DNA of 64,000 nt from RGIG7213 sp045540335. GTDB lineage: Bacteria; Bacillota; Clostridia; Oscillospirales; CAG-272. Below are positions 25,301 through 32,875 of the stretch, piece by piece. The position numbers and the translations under genes are program-made. Positions within the stretch are counted from its first letter, which is position 1. The number at the start of each line of letters is the position of its first letter. The DNA lies in NCBI GenBank assembly GCA_045540335.1, contig JAZQHC010000037.1:5607-69606 (forward strand). The letters are read 5' to 3'. The notes beneath the pieces were generated by a model, which was not told the DNA's origin, did not search any database, and was given only the letters and a program-made list of their open reading frames with translations.

Positions 25301-26260
25301 GAAAGCCTGTATATGCATTGCGTGCGTGCAGTATGCAAAGCGTGCAATTTCGGCCCGCACGGCTTGCCGCTGTTCGGCAGCGGCGACTGGAACGACGGTA
25401 TGAACAGCGTTGGCGGCGAAAGCGTTTGGCTGGCGTGGTTTTTATACGCCTCGCTTCTTGAAATGATAAATATGGCAGATATCGTAAAAGACGATACAGG
25501 CAAGGCCGAATATATCGCCGTAAGCGAAAAGCTGTATAACGATATAGAGAATTTTGCCTATAACGGAAAGTATTATATTCGCGGAACGTATGCAGACGGG
25601 CAGCCGCTGGGAAAAAACGGCGGATGTGAAACAGACGTTATACCGCAAGCCTTTGCAGCTATGTACGGCAAAAACAAAGAAAGAAAAATATCCGCAATGA
25701 ATACCGTGTGGGATCAGCTTTATGAAGAAGAAAATAAAATGCTTTTGCTGTTCAAGCCGCCGTTTGATGAAAACGGCAGATACGCGGGTTATATCAGCGA
25801 TTATCCGCAAGGCATACGTGAAAACGGCGGTCAATATACGCACGGTGCCGTATGGGGGGCTATCGGCTTTTTCGAGGCGGGAATGAACGATAGAGCTATA
25901 AAAGTATTGCGCGATATAAACCCGCTTGTGCGTTCGAAAAATGAAGCTGTTCGAAAAAAATATAAAGGCGAGCCGTACGTTTTCGCAGGCGACGTGTATA
26001 AAAACGGGAAAAATACGGGCAGATGCGGCTGGAGCTGGTATTCAGGCGCCGCAGGCTGGTATTTCACTGCCGTGCTTGAAAAAATGATAGGGTATAAAGA
26101 GGAAGAGGGCGGCTTTTATCTTTCCCCCGCTTTGTGCGAAGGGTTCGATTCGTTCAAAATTAAAATAAGAAAAAAAGGCACTTCGTACGATATCAACGTA
26201 AAAAGTGCAAAAGGGCAATTTTTTGAATTTGACGGGAAAGACCATACCGTTAGTATTTGA
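19322..26260 (+). CDS. Cyclic beta-1,2-glucan synthase-like protein (GT84 / glycoamylase-like / GH94)
   Basis: A 2,312-residue membrane enzyme resembling NdvB/Cgs. A helical N-terminal region and two membrane segments (about 196-246) precede a GT84-type glycosyltransferase with LITLDSDTVLPPG (about 397-409) and RSDRWIRGDLQ. Further membrane segments lie at about 603-750. A glycoamylase-like domain (about 775-1150) contains NLYNWYDI, ASWTGTAFEYFMP and CFMSHHIGMS. The C-terminal half is GH94-like with FRDQLQDM (about 1885), GDVMHWWH and GDWNDGMNSVGGE (about 2020), the last holding the expected general-acid Asp. Known relatives polymerise UDP-glucose into beta-1,2-glucan, cyclise it and trim it. 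Those proteins are often near 2,800 residues, so this one is compact. Start chosen by AAAGGG eight bases before ATG 19322. Confidence 0.82.
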   Translation: MKKGQLLKGIKKSLARAGDMRCSEIAIRENYYLLAQKGKYAYNQIAHSKEKCYEHVLDILFILQRYHFDISQDELFKEVKPLKLSDGELKHLYEIIVYCCLFSLGENKNNDKIINFIRRAGFYDYKRFYRLLSELEKVLLLNHDYKISDEETRQLYVFALKKYAKKHKMPILKAAAKVSEGGISQVLFEKPHPIAEKLYFAVIFSFFAFLALSEAFVIFFPFSFSAILPFLLSLVPIYECSVYLTNYSYSKLFYPRVKPALNVNDIPKEVKTLAVITSLLNGNDTDVFEKIEQYYVSNKYDGLMCGILADLPDSDLPEEQNDLNILKNAEMAIDRLCEKYGDIFFLFWRKREYCPTEGKFIAPERKRLAVGQLCSLLYTGKGNIEVYGSQNLLFGTKYLITLDSDTVLPPGTAIRMTAVAEHPLNRPKIDESARKVVKGHGILQPAVDTLISSAAKTPFSLISSGNGGVQSYRSARFDVYEEIFGKGIFCGKGIINCEAFCKTAIDIFPCEKILSHDVVEGCFLNSGMIPNIALYDSTPSNANAYYKRSDRWIRGDLQTYAVFKGKYVKTKNGKVKNPLSAFDKYKLFDNLRRDITPAFAVSAMIAGAFCKRYVCVSVAFFSLFYVIIPAFVSFLECVISGAFGVKRKFYSFAVSDFWYAFLYLMWKISAVAHDGYVGAKAAVTSLWRLNISGKNLLAWVSASQAEKTLKGSLGIYLLKGAFSVLCGFCFLLFVPFGIYRASGVLFILNPFAMYLSSKPVKQKSKACSENDRKQLAKYVHDMWQYFEDYVNDETNYLPPDNVSFIGGEKIAQRTSPTNIGLYLMSAMGAYYFGIFGKEKLYQVIEKTVFTVEKMKKYKGNLYNWYDITNISTLNTFVSFVDSGNFVCCMVCVKEGLEKIFSPNDNLVKRINALILQTDLGCMYDEEANMFYIGTDEVHGVTKGNHYDMYMSEARTSDFYAAAHGITKNRLLCNTSRTVIGKNGYMGLASWTGTAFEYFMPAIFLPVYKNSLVSEALRFAFKRQREYSVCINGMKPVYGTSESCFFEFDSDMNYQYKAHGVPSLALKNGMEDDKVISPYSSFLMLCMGSTPFENLQNLELYGAYGKYGFYEAVDFTKSRVKNGYAVIKCFMSHHIGMSIAAACNYAFNDIFVRCFISNIFIKSSLCLTEEKIPTDAPVYKRKNGESQDVIYVSGRKTQIPVISNCVISNSVCRYEVAENGRVALYYGDIAISSPHASDVCDIAFGVDVYEESKLYHLMQESKPVCDGLSAEFYIDNAASARLTLSGTSNVFCIHTGAANGGITVMYFSPVCANEEEYFSHVCYCRLFTQVKCKNGILIYKRKGFYFAVCLKSEKGICEFEYGTSVSELNEHGGINEYSITEYGASSVENTDYFCPVDPLVFVKSTYADSCFLISCGKSSEEAENGLIDALHRENNTAYNKTTLAKLYATVLQCTFQSEDILRALLFRHPKQSKMHGKDMDILWKHGISGDAPICVCDLTKDDLKSGFPQSARTAVLTHKSLLIKGVKYDTVLLYSDNGYDNENLKSIEAALKSLGTFALLGQKNGIFAVKCESCAQREFFFDMSFYPHEEKNEVLRADVVKSTDTMQSNAVYRVGERGVQIYSKPILPWSFVYANEDFGFLLTTRTLGYTWFKNSRMGKITAWNNDPCCENGERVYLIIREKAYDLVLHSSEISFGFDKAVYSGTVEGVRFFLCVCCGESVKKINVQLTNTEKFDIPCEVCYKADVVLGEKTKNCGILHATSDSKRITVYNTFNNMQECCMYSPQGTVCSFNGGQCAVRSRVKVMADSSLCVELFLGVEKSRFEKFTFEQTARIYKKTVDEFVNAVTICTDDRDFDVMFNLFAKYQALYCRVYARCGFYQTGGAYGFRDQLQDMICIMYLKSEYAREHILRCACHQYEEGDVMHWWHVLPNGSEKGVRTRCSDDMLWLVYVTGKYLRVTGDDSVLFTPVLYLCSDILRDNEYDRYESAHRSEMKESLYMHCVRAVCKACNFGPHGLPLFGSGDWNDGMNSVGGESVWLAWFLYASLLEMINMADIVKDDTGKAEYIAVSEKLYNDIENFAYNGKYYIRGTYADGQPLGKNGGCETDVIPQAFAAMYGKNKERKISAMNTVWDQLYEEENKMLLLFKPPFDENGRYAGYISDYPQGIRENGGQYTHGAVWGAIGFFEAGMNDRAIKVLRDINPLVRSKNEAVRKKYKGEPYVFAGDVYKNGKNTGRCGWSWYSGAAGWYFTAVLEKMIGYKEEEGGFYLSPALCEGFDSFKIKIRKKGTSYDINVKSAKGQFFEFDGKDHTVSI

Positions 26261-26271
26261 AGAAAGCAAAA

Positions 26272-26416
26272 AAATAAAGCTTTCCCGCGCGAAGGGGCAG
26301 TCGGCGTTGCCGACGTTGGAAAAAGGTTAAGCTTAAATCAAAGCTGACTGCGTAACGTCTTTTCCAAACGGACGCGTAAAGCGTCCGAGCCCCTTCGCGC
26401 GGGTAAAGCTTTATTT
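26272..26416. repeat. 145-base palindromic element with three internal hairpins
   Basis: Outer arms 26272-26298 and 26389-26416 pair over 27 bases with a single bulged A. Inside are GTCGGC-gtt-GCCGAC (26300-26314), a long stem beginning TTGGAAAA (26316-26323) and closing at TTTTCCAA (26360-26367) with inner AGCTT/AAGCT pairing, and CGGACGC-gtaaa-GCGTCCG (26369-26387). The whole folds as a cloverleaf. It lies between convergent genes; the stop codon of the ECF S gene is in its right arm. It could act as a bidirectional terminator or be a MITE/REP-like element; no target-site duplication was identified. Confidence 0.75.
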
Positions 26417-27086
26417 ATATCCCATACTTTAATTTAATACGGTTAAATTTGTTTTTAAACGGGTCGGAAAGAAAAATTGCAAATACCGTGTTTGAAATTG
26501 TGTAAAGCGCCATATGCGGTAATGATGTAATCACCGCGGCACCGTACAAAGAAAGGGAAAAAGTACCGTTGTACGATAAAACGGTAAATACGTCCAACAG
26601 CAAAGAATAAACTATGCCGCCTGTGGCACAGTATAAGGTAAGGGCAAGCTTGCTTTTTTCAAGTCTTGAAGAAAGTGTTCCCGCAAAAAAACCTATTATC
26701 CCCCAAGCAAGCATTTGAAAAGGCGTCCACGGGCCTTGGCCGAAATAAAAGTTTGAAATAAGTGCCGACATACTTCCCACAAGAAAGCCTGCCTCGCTTC
26801 CCATATAAACGGCGGATATAACCGATATTGCCGTGATAGGCTTGAAAAACGGTATAAACCTGCCTATAACACACAAAGACGTCATTACCGCACAAAGCAC
26901 CAGCCTGCGCGAGGTAGTCTTTTTCTTTTCAAAACCGCAGTAGAACAGCGCAACGGAAAAAACAGATGTAAGCGTTATTACGTAAACGTAGAATTTTTCT
27001 TTAAAAACGAAAGCGCCCGATATTGCCAAGCAGGGAATTATCAAAAAAACGATTGCGTATTTTAGAAGGATTTTTAATTTTGTCAT
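26415..27086 (-). CDS. ECF transporter substrate-binding (S) component
   Basis: A 223-residue integral membrane protein with six hydrophobic segments, the fold size of ECF S components. Notable sequences are RRLVLCAVMTSLCVIGRF, FKPITAISVIS and NFYFGQGPWTPFQMLAWG. It is encoded directly after the fused ATPase gene (4-base overlap) and the T component, so it belongs to a dedicated group-I-like ECF system for a vitamin or related micronutrient. The GQGPWTPFQM stretch recalls S components predicted for cobalamin, but I cannot confirm the substrate and no riboswitch is visible upstream. The last codon lies in the adjoining palindrome. Confidence 0.72.
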   Translation of the reverse strand: MTKLKILLKYAIVFLIIPCLAISGAFVFKEKFYVYVITLTSVFSVALFYCGFEKKKTTSRRLVLCAVMTSLCVIGRFIPFFKPITAISVISAVYMGSEAGFLVGSMSALISNFYFGQGPWTPFQMLAWGIIGFFAGTLSSRLEKSKLALTLYCATGGIVYSLLLDVFTVLSYNGTFSLSLYGAAVITSLPHMALYTISNTVFAIFLSDPFKNKFNRIKLKYGI

Positions 27087-28663
27087 ACAGCACCGTTTTC
27101 TTTCAATATTTCAACGCAGTCGTCAAACGTAATTATTTTGTCGTAGCGGCGGCGCGTTATTCTGCTTGTGCAGGTGGTGTAAAACGCATTTTCTGCAAAA
27201 AAATCAACGGTGGGCTTTTGTGCGGTTATCTCGCCTGCAAACATCATGGCACATTCGTCTGCACAGCGTGCGGCAAATTCGGCGTCGTGCGTTACGGCAA
27301 TAATACATACGCCCTTGCGTTTTAAAGCGTTTATTGCGCTTATTACGGTGTTGACGCCGTCTGCGTCAAGGCCTTTTGTCGGCTCGTCCAAAAGAAGTAA
27401 TTTTTGGTTTCGCGATACTGCCATGGCAAGCGCAAGCAGCTGCGCCTGACCGCCTGATATATCATACGGGTGCATATCTAAAATGGGGGTGAAATCGTAA
27501 GGTATCGTGGTTTCTGTATAATTTGCCTCTTGCAGCTCTTCCTTTACGGTGTTTTTGCAAAAAACGGTCTGCACCTCTTGCGGCAGCATGGTAACCGTGT
27601 CGTAAATAGAATTTTTATATGCCTTCAACGGCTTTTTAAATAACTTTATACTGCCCGAATACGGCGTATTTATCCCGCAGATAAGCGAAAGCAGCGTTGA
27701 TTTTCCCGCGCCGTTTCCGCCGCATATGCAAAGCACTTGCCCGCTTTTGGCAACTAAAGACAAACGGCGCAAAACGTCGCTTGCGGTTTTTGAATATCTG
27801 AAAAACACATTTGATATTTCAAGGCAGACGTTGTTTTCTTGTTTATCTTGTTGTTTTTTTAAGCTTTTTATATCAGATTTAAAATTATTTTCTATATAAT
27901 TTTGCCCGTCCTTTACGGTAAGCGGCGGGGCATTACCGCCGAATTTTTCATATAAGCGCAAAAACGCAGGTAAAGAAGCTTGCAACGGTGCGTATTTGCA
28001 TAATTTTTTTACGGCAGCTTTTGTTTCTTCAAAGCAAACTGCTTTGCCGCCATCAATTAGAAGTATCTTGTCTGAAATGGGCAAAAACGGCTCTATTGCG
28101 TGCTCTGATACTATAACGGTGCATAAAAGCTCCGTATTTATCTTCTTCAACAGGGTTATAAATTTTTCCTTTGATATTGGGTCAAGGCGAGAGGTTGGCT
28201 CGTCAAGTATTAAAATGTCGGGCCTTGTTACAACTGCCGCGGCAAGATTTACTATTTGCTTTTGACCGCCTGAAAGGCTGCTGCAATCCTGCCAAAGAAG
28301 GTCTTCTATTGCAAAAAACGATGCTGCCTCGCCTATGCGAAGCTTTATTTCTTCGTTGGAAAGGGCAAGGTTTTCAAGCCCGAAGGCTATCTCGTGCCAT
28401 ACCTTGTCGGTAACTATCTGCTCGTCGGGGTGCTGGCATACGAAGGATACTTGCAAATTGCCGTATTCAATACCGCCGGTTGATGTTCCGTTCGGCTTCA
28501 AAGCAGGAACAAGGTGCCTTAAAAGCGTGCTTTTACCGCCGCCCGTTGCGCCGCATACAAGCAAAAATTCCCCGTGATTTACAGAAAACGAAATATCGTT
28601 AAGTGCAGGCGTTTTTGCCAAGGGATATGTAAACGTCAAATTTTTGACAGTAAGTATTTCCAT
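27083..28663 (-). CDS. ECF transporter ATPase, two fused ATP-binding domains
   Basis: One 526-residue chain contains both ATPases of an ECF transporter. The first half has Walker A GATGGGKST (about 38-46), signature LSGGQKQ and Walker B ILILDEPTSRLD. The second has GGNGAGKST, DISGGQAQ and LLLLDEPTKGLD. A variable linker of about 60 residues joins them. EcfA1 and EcfA2 are usually separate genes; fusion is a known variant. The start overlaps the ecfT 3' end by 28 bases and has GGAG ten bases upstream. It would energise uptake with EcfT and the S component. Confidence 0.9.
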   Translation of the reverse strand: MEILTVKNLTFTYPLAKTPALNDISFSVNHGEFLLVCGATGGGKSTLLRHLVPALKPNGTSTGGIEYGNLQVSFVCQHPDEQIVTDKVWHEIAFGLENLALSNEEIKLRIGEAASFFAIEDLLWQDCSSLSGGQKQIVNLAAAVVTRPDILILDEPTSRLDPISKEKFITLLKKINTELLCTVIVSEHAIEPFLPISDKILLIDGGKAVCFEETKAAVKKLCKYAPLQASLPAFLRLYEKFGGNAPPLTVKDGQNYIENNFKSDIKSLKKQQDKQENNVCLEISNVFFRYSKTASDVLRRLSLVAKSGQVLCICGGNGAGKSTLLSLICGINTPYSGSIKLFKKPLKAYKNSIYDTVTMLPQEVQTVFCKNTVKEELQEANYTETTIPYDFTPILDMHPYDISGGQAQLLALAMAVSRNQKLLLLDEPTKGLDADGVNTVISAINALKRKGVCIIAVTHDAEFAARCADECAMMFAGEITAQKPTVDFFAENAFYTTCTSRITRRRYDKIITFDDCVEILKENGAV

Positions 28664-29499
28664 CTTAAAGACTCCGAAAATTCAATTATCAACGGTAAAA
28701 ATGCAAGTAATGCGTAAAAAGCATACCCAACGTATGAAAAAACGTCGGGCTGTGATTGAAATACGGGATAAAATATCGTATTTGAAGGCAATGCCAGCAC
28801 TACTGATGCAAATCCTGTAACGGTAAATAAAATTACGTAAAGCACGTCTGCAGTACCGAATTTGTAAAACGAAAAGCAGGTGCGCCTTTTTTGCCCGAAT
28901 CCGCGTGATTCCATGCTTTCGGCGGTTATTATGCCGTGCTCTGTTGCCCAGGTTATCATAATGGATAAAACGCGTGCTTCAAAACGTATTTTTTCAATAA
29001 TCGTATCGCATTTCGCAAGCCCCATAGCTTGTTGGGTAATTCTTACACGCTTGTATCTTTCCGAAAAAAGCGGCGTAAATCTTATTGCAGAGGAAGCCAA
29101 AAGGGCAATTTTTGGAGATATTTTTCCAAATAAATATATTGTTTTATCACTTGTCATAATTTTTGAAAACGACGAAAACCAATATATTGCAGATATCAGC
29201 GATATACCCGAAACCGTACCGTATATCAGCGCTTCAAGTGATATCGGCGTATCGTTTATAAAAAACAGCACGGTTGTACCATTGTTGTTTAAAAGCGGGT
29301 TTAAAGCTATCATAAGTATCAACGCCGACAACAAAAACAAATGGTGCTTTTGACTTTCAGAACGGTAAATATCAAACGATACAGCCCCTAAAAACGATAA
29401 TACCGCAATTACGGGATCCATTGCGAACATCGGTATTCCTGCGGCAAACGCAAAAAAAACGATTACCGTCAACGGGTGAAAAAAATCAAAATTTCGCAT
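28636..29499 (-). CDS. ecfT: ECF transporter transmembrane (T) component
   Basis: A 287-residue membrane protein: hydrophobic segments at the N terminus, a long cytoplasmic coupling region with FTPLFSERYKRVRITQQAMGLA and the Ala-Arg-Gly-like ESMESRGFG, and two or three C-terminal segments. These coupling motifs contact the ATPases in EcfT proteins. The gene starts six bases after uvrC ends and overlaps the ATPase gene, so T, A and S form one unit downstream of uvrC. Confidence 0.82.
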   Translation of the reverse strand: MRNFDFFHPLTVIVFFAFAAGIPMFAMDPVIAVLSFLGAVSFDIYRSESQKHHLFLLSALILMIALNPLLNNNGTTVLFFINDTPISLEALIYGTVSGISLISAIYWFSSFSKIMTSDKTIYLFGKISPKIALLASSAIRFTPLFSERYKRVRITQQAMGLAKCDTIIEKIRFEARVLSIMITWATEHGIITAESMESRGFGQKRRTCFSFYKFGTADVLYVILFTVTGFASVVLALPSNTIFYPVFQSQPDVFSYVGYAFYALLAFLPLIIEFSESLRWKYLLSKI

Positions 29500-29504
29500 T
29501 TACT

Positions 29505-31367
29505 TTATTTCCCGCCTTGTGCTTTGAAATGGTTTACTATCTCTTCGGCAAGCTGACGGTTTATACCTTTTATTTTTTCAATATCTTCAACCGATGCGCC
29601 CTTTAGCCTTTCAAGCGTTTCAAAGCTTTCCAAAAGAACGGCGGCTTTTTTCGGTCCAACGCCTTTTATGGCAGTTAAGGAAGAGGTTTTAAGACTTTTT
29701 CTTTTTGCTTTTTGCATTTTACCAAACGTGAAGCGGTGCACCTCTTCTTGAAGCTTGTATATAAATACGAATAAAGCGTCTGTGCGTGAAAGAGATATTT
29801 CGCAATCAGCATCCGTTAATGCACGCGTTTTGTGATATTCGTCTTTAACCATGCCGAATATCGGCACGTTGGCGTATCCGCGCGCGTCAAACAGATTACG
29901 TATTACAGAGGTGTGTGAGGCGCCGCCGTCAAGCAGGATAAGGTCGGGCAGAACGTCAAAGCCGGATGTTTTTTCCTCGTAATTATCAAGCCTTCTTCCC
30001 AACGCTTCAGCCATGGCGGCGTAATCGTCTTGCCCGTCGGTAGATTTAATATTGAAAACGCGGTATGCGCTTTTTTTCAATGTGCCGTTTTCGCAAACTA
30101 TCATTCCGGCGGTGATATGCTCGCTTCCGTAGTTTGATATGTCGTACGCCTCTATCCTTTCGGGAACGACCTCCAGTGCAAGCGTTTTTGCAAGTGAAAA
30201 CAAAATATCGTTGTTCTTTACCGCTTCTGTTTCATATTGTACTGCTTTTTGGCGGGCGTTATCGCATACCAAGCGGCATAGCTGTGCCTTTTCGCCCCTT
30301 TGCGGATACGTTACGGTAACGCTTTTTCCGCGCAAGGCTTCAAAATATTCAACCAACAATTCCGAAGGGGATTGAAAAACAGATTCGTGTATCAGAATCT
30401 CTTTTGGAACGTAACCGCGTTTTTCGTATATCCCACATAAGAATGATTCTATTTCCTCGTCACCGTCTATGGCGTACGCGCCAAGGCTGAAGCTTTCGGT
30501 ATCGGAAATTATACCGCTTCTTATATAAAATACGGATATCACGCTTACGGGGTTGCCCCTGTAAATTCCTATAACGTCGTATTCGGTATCTGTTGCGGCA
30601 ATAACCTTTTGGTTTTTATATAACGATTTCAGCGCGGTTATTCTGTCGCGGTATTTTGCTGCGGATTCAAACGCCAATTCTTCAGAACAGGCAAGCATCT
30701 TGTCGTTAAGCATCTTTACAGCGTCGTTTATATCGCCTCTTAAAACAGGGCGAACGGCGTCTGTTAATGCATTGTACTCGTCTTTTGAAATATTTCCCGT
30801 GCAGGGTGCACAGCAACGCCCTATCTGACTGTTAAGGCAAGGGCGAGTGCGTCCGATATCGCGTGGGAAAACCTTTTTGCAAGAGGGAATACCGTATATT
30901 CTGCTAACGGTACGCAATATCTCCCTTGCTGTTTGCCCGCTTGAATAAGGGCCAAAATACGTACCTGCGCCGTTTATTCGCTTGCGCGTTATAACAAGGC
31001 GCGGGTAATCTTCCTTTGTCAGTAATATATAAGGGTAGCTTTTATCGTCCTTAAGTTTGATATTGTACTTCGGTTCGAACTGTTTTATTTTGCTGTTTTC
31101 AAGGGCTAGGGCTTCCGTTTCGGTGTCGCACAGAATGTAATCAAAATCGTAAACGCTGTCAACCATTCGTTTCGTTTTTGCAGAATGGTTAGTGTAGTGA
31201 AAATATTGGCTTACCCTGTTTTTCAAAGTCTTTGATTTACCAACGTATATTACGTTACCCGCAGAGTCCTTCATTATATAAACACCGGGCCTTTTTGGAA
31301 GGTCTGATGCCTTTTGTTGTAAATAAGAAAGCCTGTCTGTTCGGCTTTTTTTTGTATTTTCAGACAT
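29505..31367 (-). CDS. uvrC: Excinuclease ABC subunit C
   Basis: UvrC makes both incisions in nucleotide excision repair. The 620-residue protein has an N-terminal GIY-YIG nuclease (RPGVYIMKDSAGNVIYVGKSKTLKNR, about residues 26-51), a Cys cluster in CLNSQIGRCCAPC, a UVR motif near 205-240, an RNase-H-like C nuclease (YDISNYG, DLILLDGG) and helix-hairpin-helix repeats at the C terminus (AIKGVGPKKAAVLL). Length is standard. GGAGGGGG precedes the ATG. Its transcript probably starts near the ptsH terminator and continues into the ECF genes. Confidence 0.96.
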   Translation of the reverse strand: MSENTKKSRTDRLSYLQQKASDLPKRPGVYIMKDSAGNVIYVGKSKTLKNRVSQYFHYTNHSAKTKRMVDSVYDFDYILCDTETEALALENSKIKQFEPKYNIKLKDDKSYPYILLTKEDYPRLVITRKRINGAGTYFGPYSSGQTAREILRTVSRIYGIPSCKKVFPRDIGRTRPCLNSQIGRCCAPCTGNISKDEYNALTDAVRPVLRGDINDAVKMLNDKMLACSEELAFESAAKYRDRITALKSLYKNQKVIAATDTEYDVIGIYRGNPVSVISVFYIRSGIISDTESFSLGAYAIDGDEEIESFLCGIYEKRGYVPKEILIHESVFQSPSELLVEYFEALRGKSVTVTYPQRGEKAQLCRLVCDNARQKAVQYETEAVKNNDILFSLAKTLALEVVPERIEAYDISNYGSEHITAGMIVCENGTLKKSAYRVFNIKSTDGQDDYAAMAEALGRRLDNYEEKTSGFDVLPDLILLDGGASHTSVIRNLFDARGYANVPIFGMVKDEYHKTRALTDADCEISLSRTDALFVFIYKLQEEVHRFTFGKMQKAKRKSLKTSSLTAIKGVGPKKAAVLLESFETLERLKGASVEDIEKIKGINRQLAEEIVNHFKAQGGK

Positions 31368-31393
31368 TTTGCCCCCTCCAATCTTGGTGCGTT

Positions 31394-31472
31394 AAAAAAC
31401 AAAAGGCGAAAAACCGTATAAGCCGCACAGCCGCGCCCAAAGGGTGCTGTGGCGCAAACTACGGTTTTCGCC
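31394..31472 (-). terminator. Terminator of ptsH
   Basis: A long hairpin (31405-31417 with 31461-31472, one bulge; inner CACAGC/GCTGTG and GCCC/GGGT helices) followed on the minus strand by TTTTGTTTTTT. It separates ptsH from uvrC. Confidence 0.85.
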
Positions 31473-31494
31473 GAAAATTCTATAATGATTTATG

Positions 31495-31758
31495 TCAGTC
31501 GGTAAGACCGCTTTCGATAAGCTCTTCCAAGCCGTTGATAGCTTCAACCTCATCAACGCCGTCTGCGATAACTGTTATCGTAGAATCCTTCGTAATGCCG
31601 AGGGAAAGAACGCCCAGTAAACTTTTTGCGTTTACACGGCGGTCGTCTTTTTCAACCCAAATGGAACACTTGTAAGAGTTAGCCTTTTGAATGAAAAAGG
31701 TAGCGGGGCGCGCGTGCAAGCCAACGCAAATGCGAACTGTTATATTACGGGAAATCAT
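31495..31758 (-). CDS. ptsH: Phosphocarrier protein HPr
   Basis: HPr relays phosphate from enzyme I to sugar EII proteins and, when phosphorylated on Ser46, signals catabolite control in Firmicutes. The 87-residue protein has the active-site GLHARPA (His15) and AKSLLGVLSLG with the regulatory Ser at about position 46. Both phosphorylation sites are present, so it is a true HPr rather than Crh. No ptsI follows. AGGAG precedes the start by nine bases. Confidence 0.92.
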   Translation of the reverse strand: MISRNITVRICVGLHARPATFFIQKANSYKCSIWVEKDDRRVNAKSLLGVLSLGITKDSTITVIADGVDEVEAINGLEELIESGLTD

Positions 31759-31828
31759 ATCTTTATGCTCCTATCCAAAATAATGCTGTTTGTTTGAAAA
31801 CCTATCAACAAAAAATAATTATGGATGA

Positions 31829-31857
31829 ATTATATCAAATTTTATCAAAAAAATCAA
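31829..31857 (-). promoter_or_regulatory. Sigma-A promoter of ptsH
   Basis: Minus-strand TTGATT (31852-31857), a 17-base spacer and TATAAT (31829-31834). A leader of about 65 bases follows; no catabolite-response element was recognised. Confidence 0.7.
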
Positions 31858-31935
31858 TAGGTATTTCGCATATTTTTTTATTTTTTTTCGAAATATTCGT
31901 ATATAAGAGGAAATAAATGGTATTAAAACCTATAT

Positions 31936-32427
31936 TTATTCTACGGTGTTCGGCGTGGAAATGTTCTTAATTTCTTTAACGGTAACCGTGCAAACCGACT
32001 GCTTTGAATGAAGCGTTATTTTTGAATTAACGAATAACTTCTCTGTCGAGCATAAAAAGCCGCCGTCGGTATCCCTGCCTGTTACGGTAAACGTACCCGT
32101 TATATCACATTTGCCGTCGATAGCGTTTTTTTCAAGCGAACCGTTTGCCAAACGAACGTACTGTACCGAATCGGAACGGGTGTACCCTTCCATAAGCATA
32201 CCGAATTCCGCACCGTTTTCCAAATAGAATATATCGCCTGCTGTTATTGAAGAGAAAAACTGCTCGTCTGCCTGTTCTATTACGAATGCGATTTCTGCCG
32301 TATCACTGTAAACCGCAGAGGAAAGCGCACCTGCTATGGAGCTTCTGAAAAGTATCCCGATAAAGCATACTAAAACGAATATTATTATCAACAGATCGCA
32401 AAAGTTGAATTTTGCCTTTTGTTTCAT
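31936..32427 (-). CDS. DUF4330-like membrane-anchored protein (first copy)
   Basis: A 163-residue protein with a Lys-rich start, one membrane segment (about residues 10-29) and an extracytoplasmic beta-rich domain containing ITAGDIFYLENGAEFG and TGTFTVTGRDTDGGFLC. The shape resembles DUF4330 proteins, whose function is unknown. It is the last gene of the rimM operon and follows a shorter paralogue with a similar N terminus after 16 bases. No terminator stem is obvious downstream. Confidence 0.6.
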   Translation of the reverse strand: MKQKAKFNFCDLLIIIFVLVCFIGILFRSSIAGALSSAVYSDTAEIAFVIEQADEQFFSSITAGDIFYLENGAEFGMLMEGYTRSDSVQYVRLANGSLEKNAIDGKCDITGTFTVTGRDTDGGFLCSTEKLFVNSKITLHSKQSVCTVTVKEIKNISTPNTVE

Positions 32428-32443
32428 TTTACTTTCCTTTCTG

Positions 32444-32854
32444 TTATTTCTTCTTGTATTCTATTTCCGTGCATACGCCCTCTGCGCACGCGCTATCGGA
32501 AGAAAAATATATTTTATGCCCTACTGCAACGGGCTGTGTGCCGATTGTAATGCTATCCCTATGGTCGGTTGCCTTTGCAGACAGTGTAAACGTAATATCG
32601 CACGAATCGGCATTTTCGGATACGGCAACCTCTTTAACGGTGCCTATTTGGTTGCCGTCGCTTCCGTAAAGTGCGATTCCTGCGGTAAATTTATCCGCTA
32701 TGAACAACGGGGCGTTTTTGGCTTCTATTTTATATTCGATATCTAACGGTGCCGTTCCTTTTGCAACCGTTACCCCCGCAACGGAGGTGAATATAAACAC
32801 CGTAATGGCAACGATAAGTAAAATATCGAAGGAATTGAATTTGTATTTAATCAT
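32444..32854 (-). CDS. DUF4330-like membrane-anchored protein (second copy)
   Basis: A 136-residue protein with one N-terminal membrane segment (FDILLIVAITVFIFTSVAG) and a beta-rich outer domain with IGTVKEVAVS and ITIGTQPVAVGHKIYF. The N-terminal Lys-X-Asn-X-X-Asp-X-Leu-Leu-Ile pattern is shared with the next gene, so the two look like diverged copies. It sits 21 bases after the O-antigen-ligase-like gene, suggesting an accessory role in surface polysaccharide assembly, inferred from location only. Confidence 0.6.
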   Translation of the reverse strand: MIKYKFNSFDILLIVAITVFIFTSVAGVTVAKGTAPLDIEYKIEAKNAPLFIADKFTAGIALYGSDGNQIGTVKEVAVSENADSCDITFTLSAKATDHRDSITIGTQPVAVGHKIYFSSDSACAEGVCTEIEYKKK

Positions 32855-32875
32855 TATTTGCCGCCTTTCGATCCG

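Noticed and set aside
24764..25360. 198-codon minus-strand frame
   Set aside because: Antisense shadow of the GH94 catalytic region.
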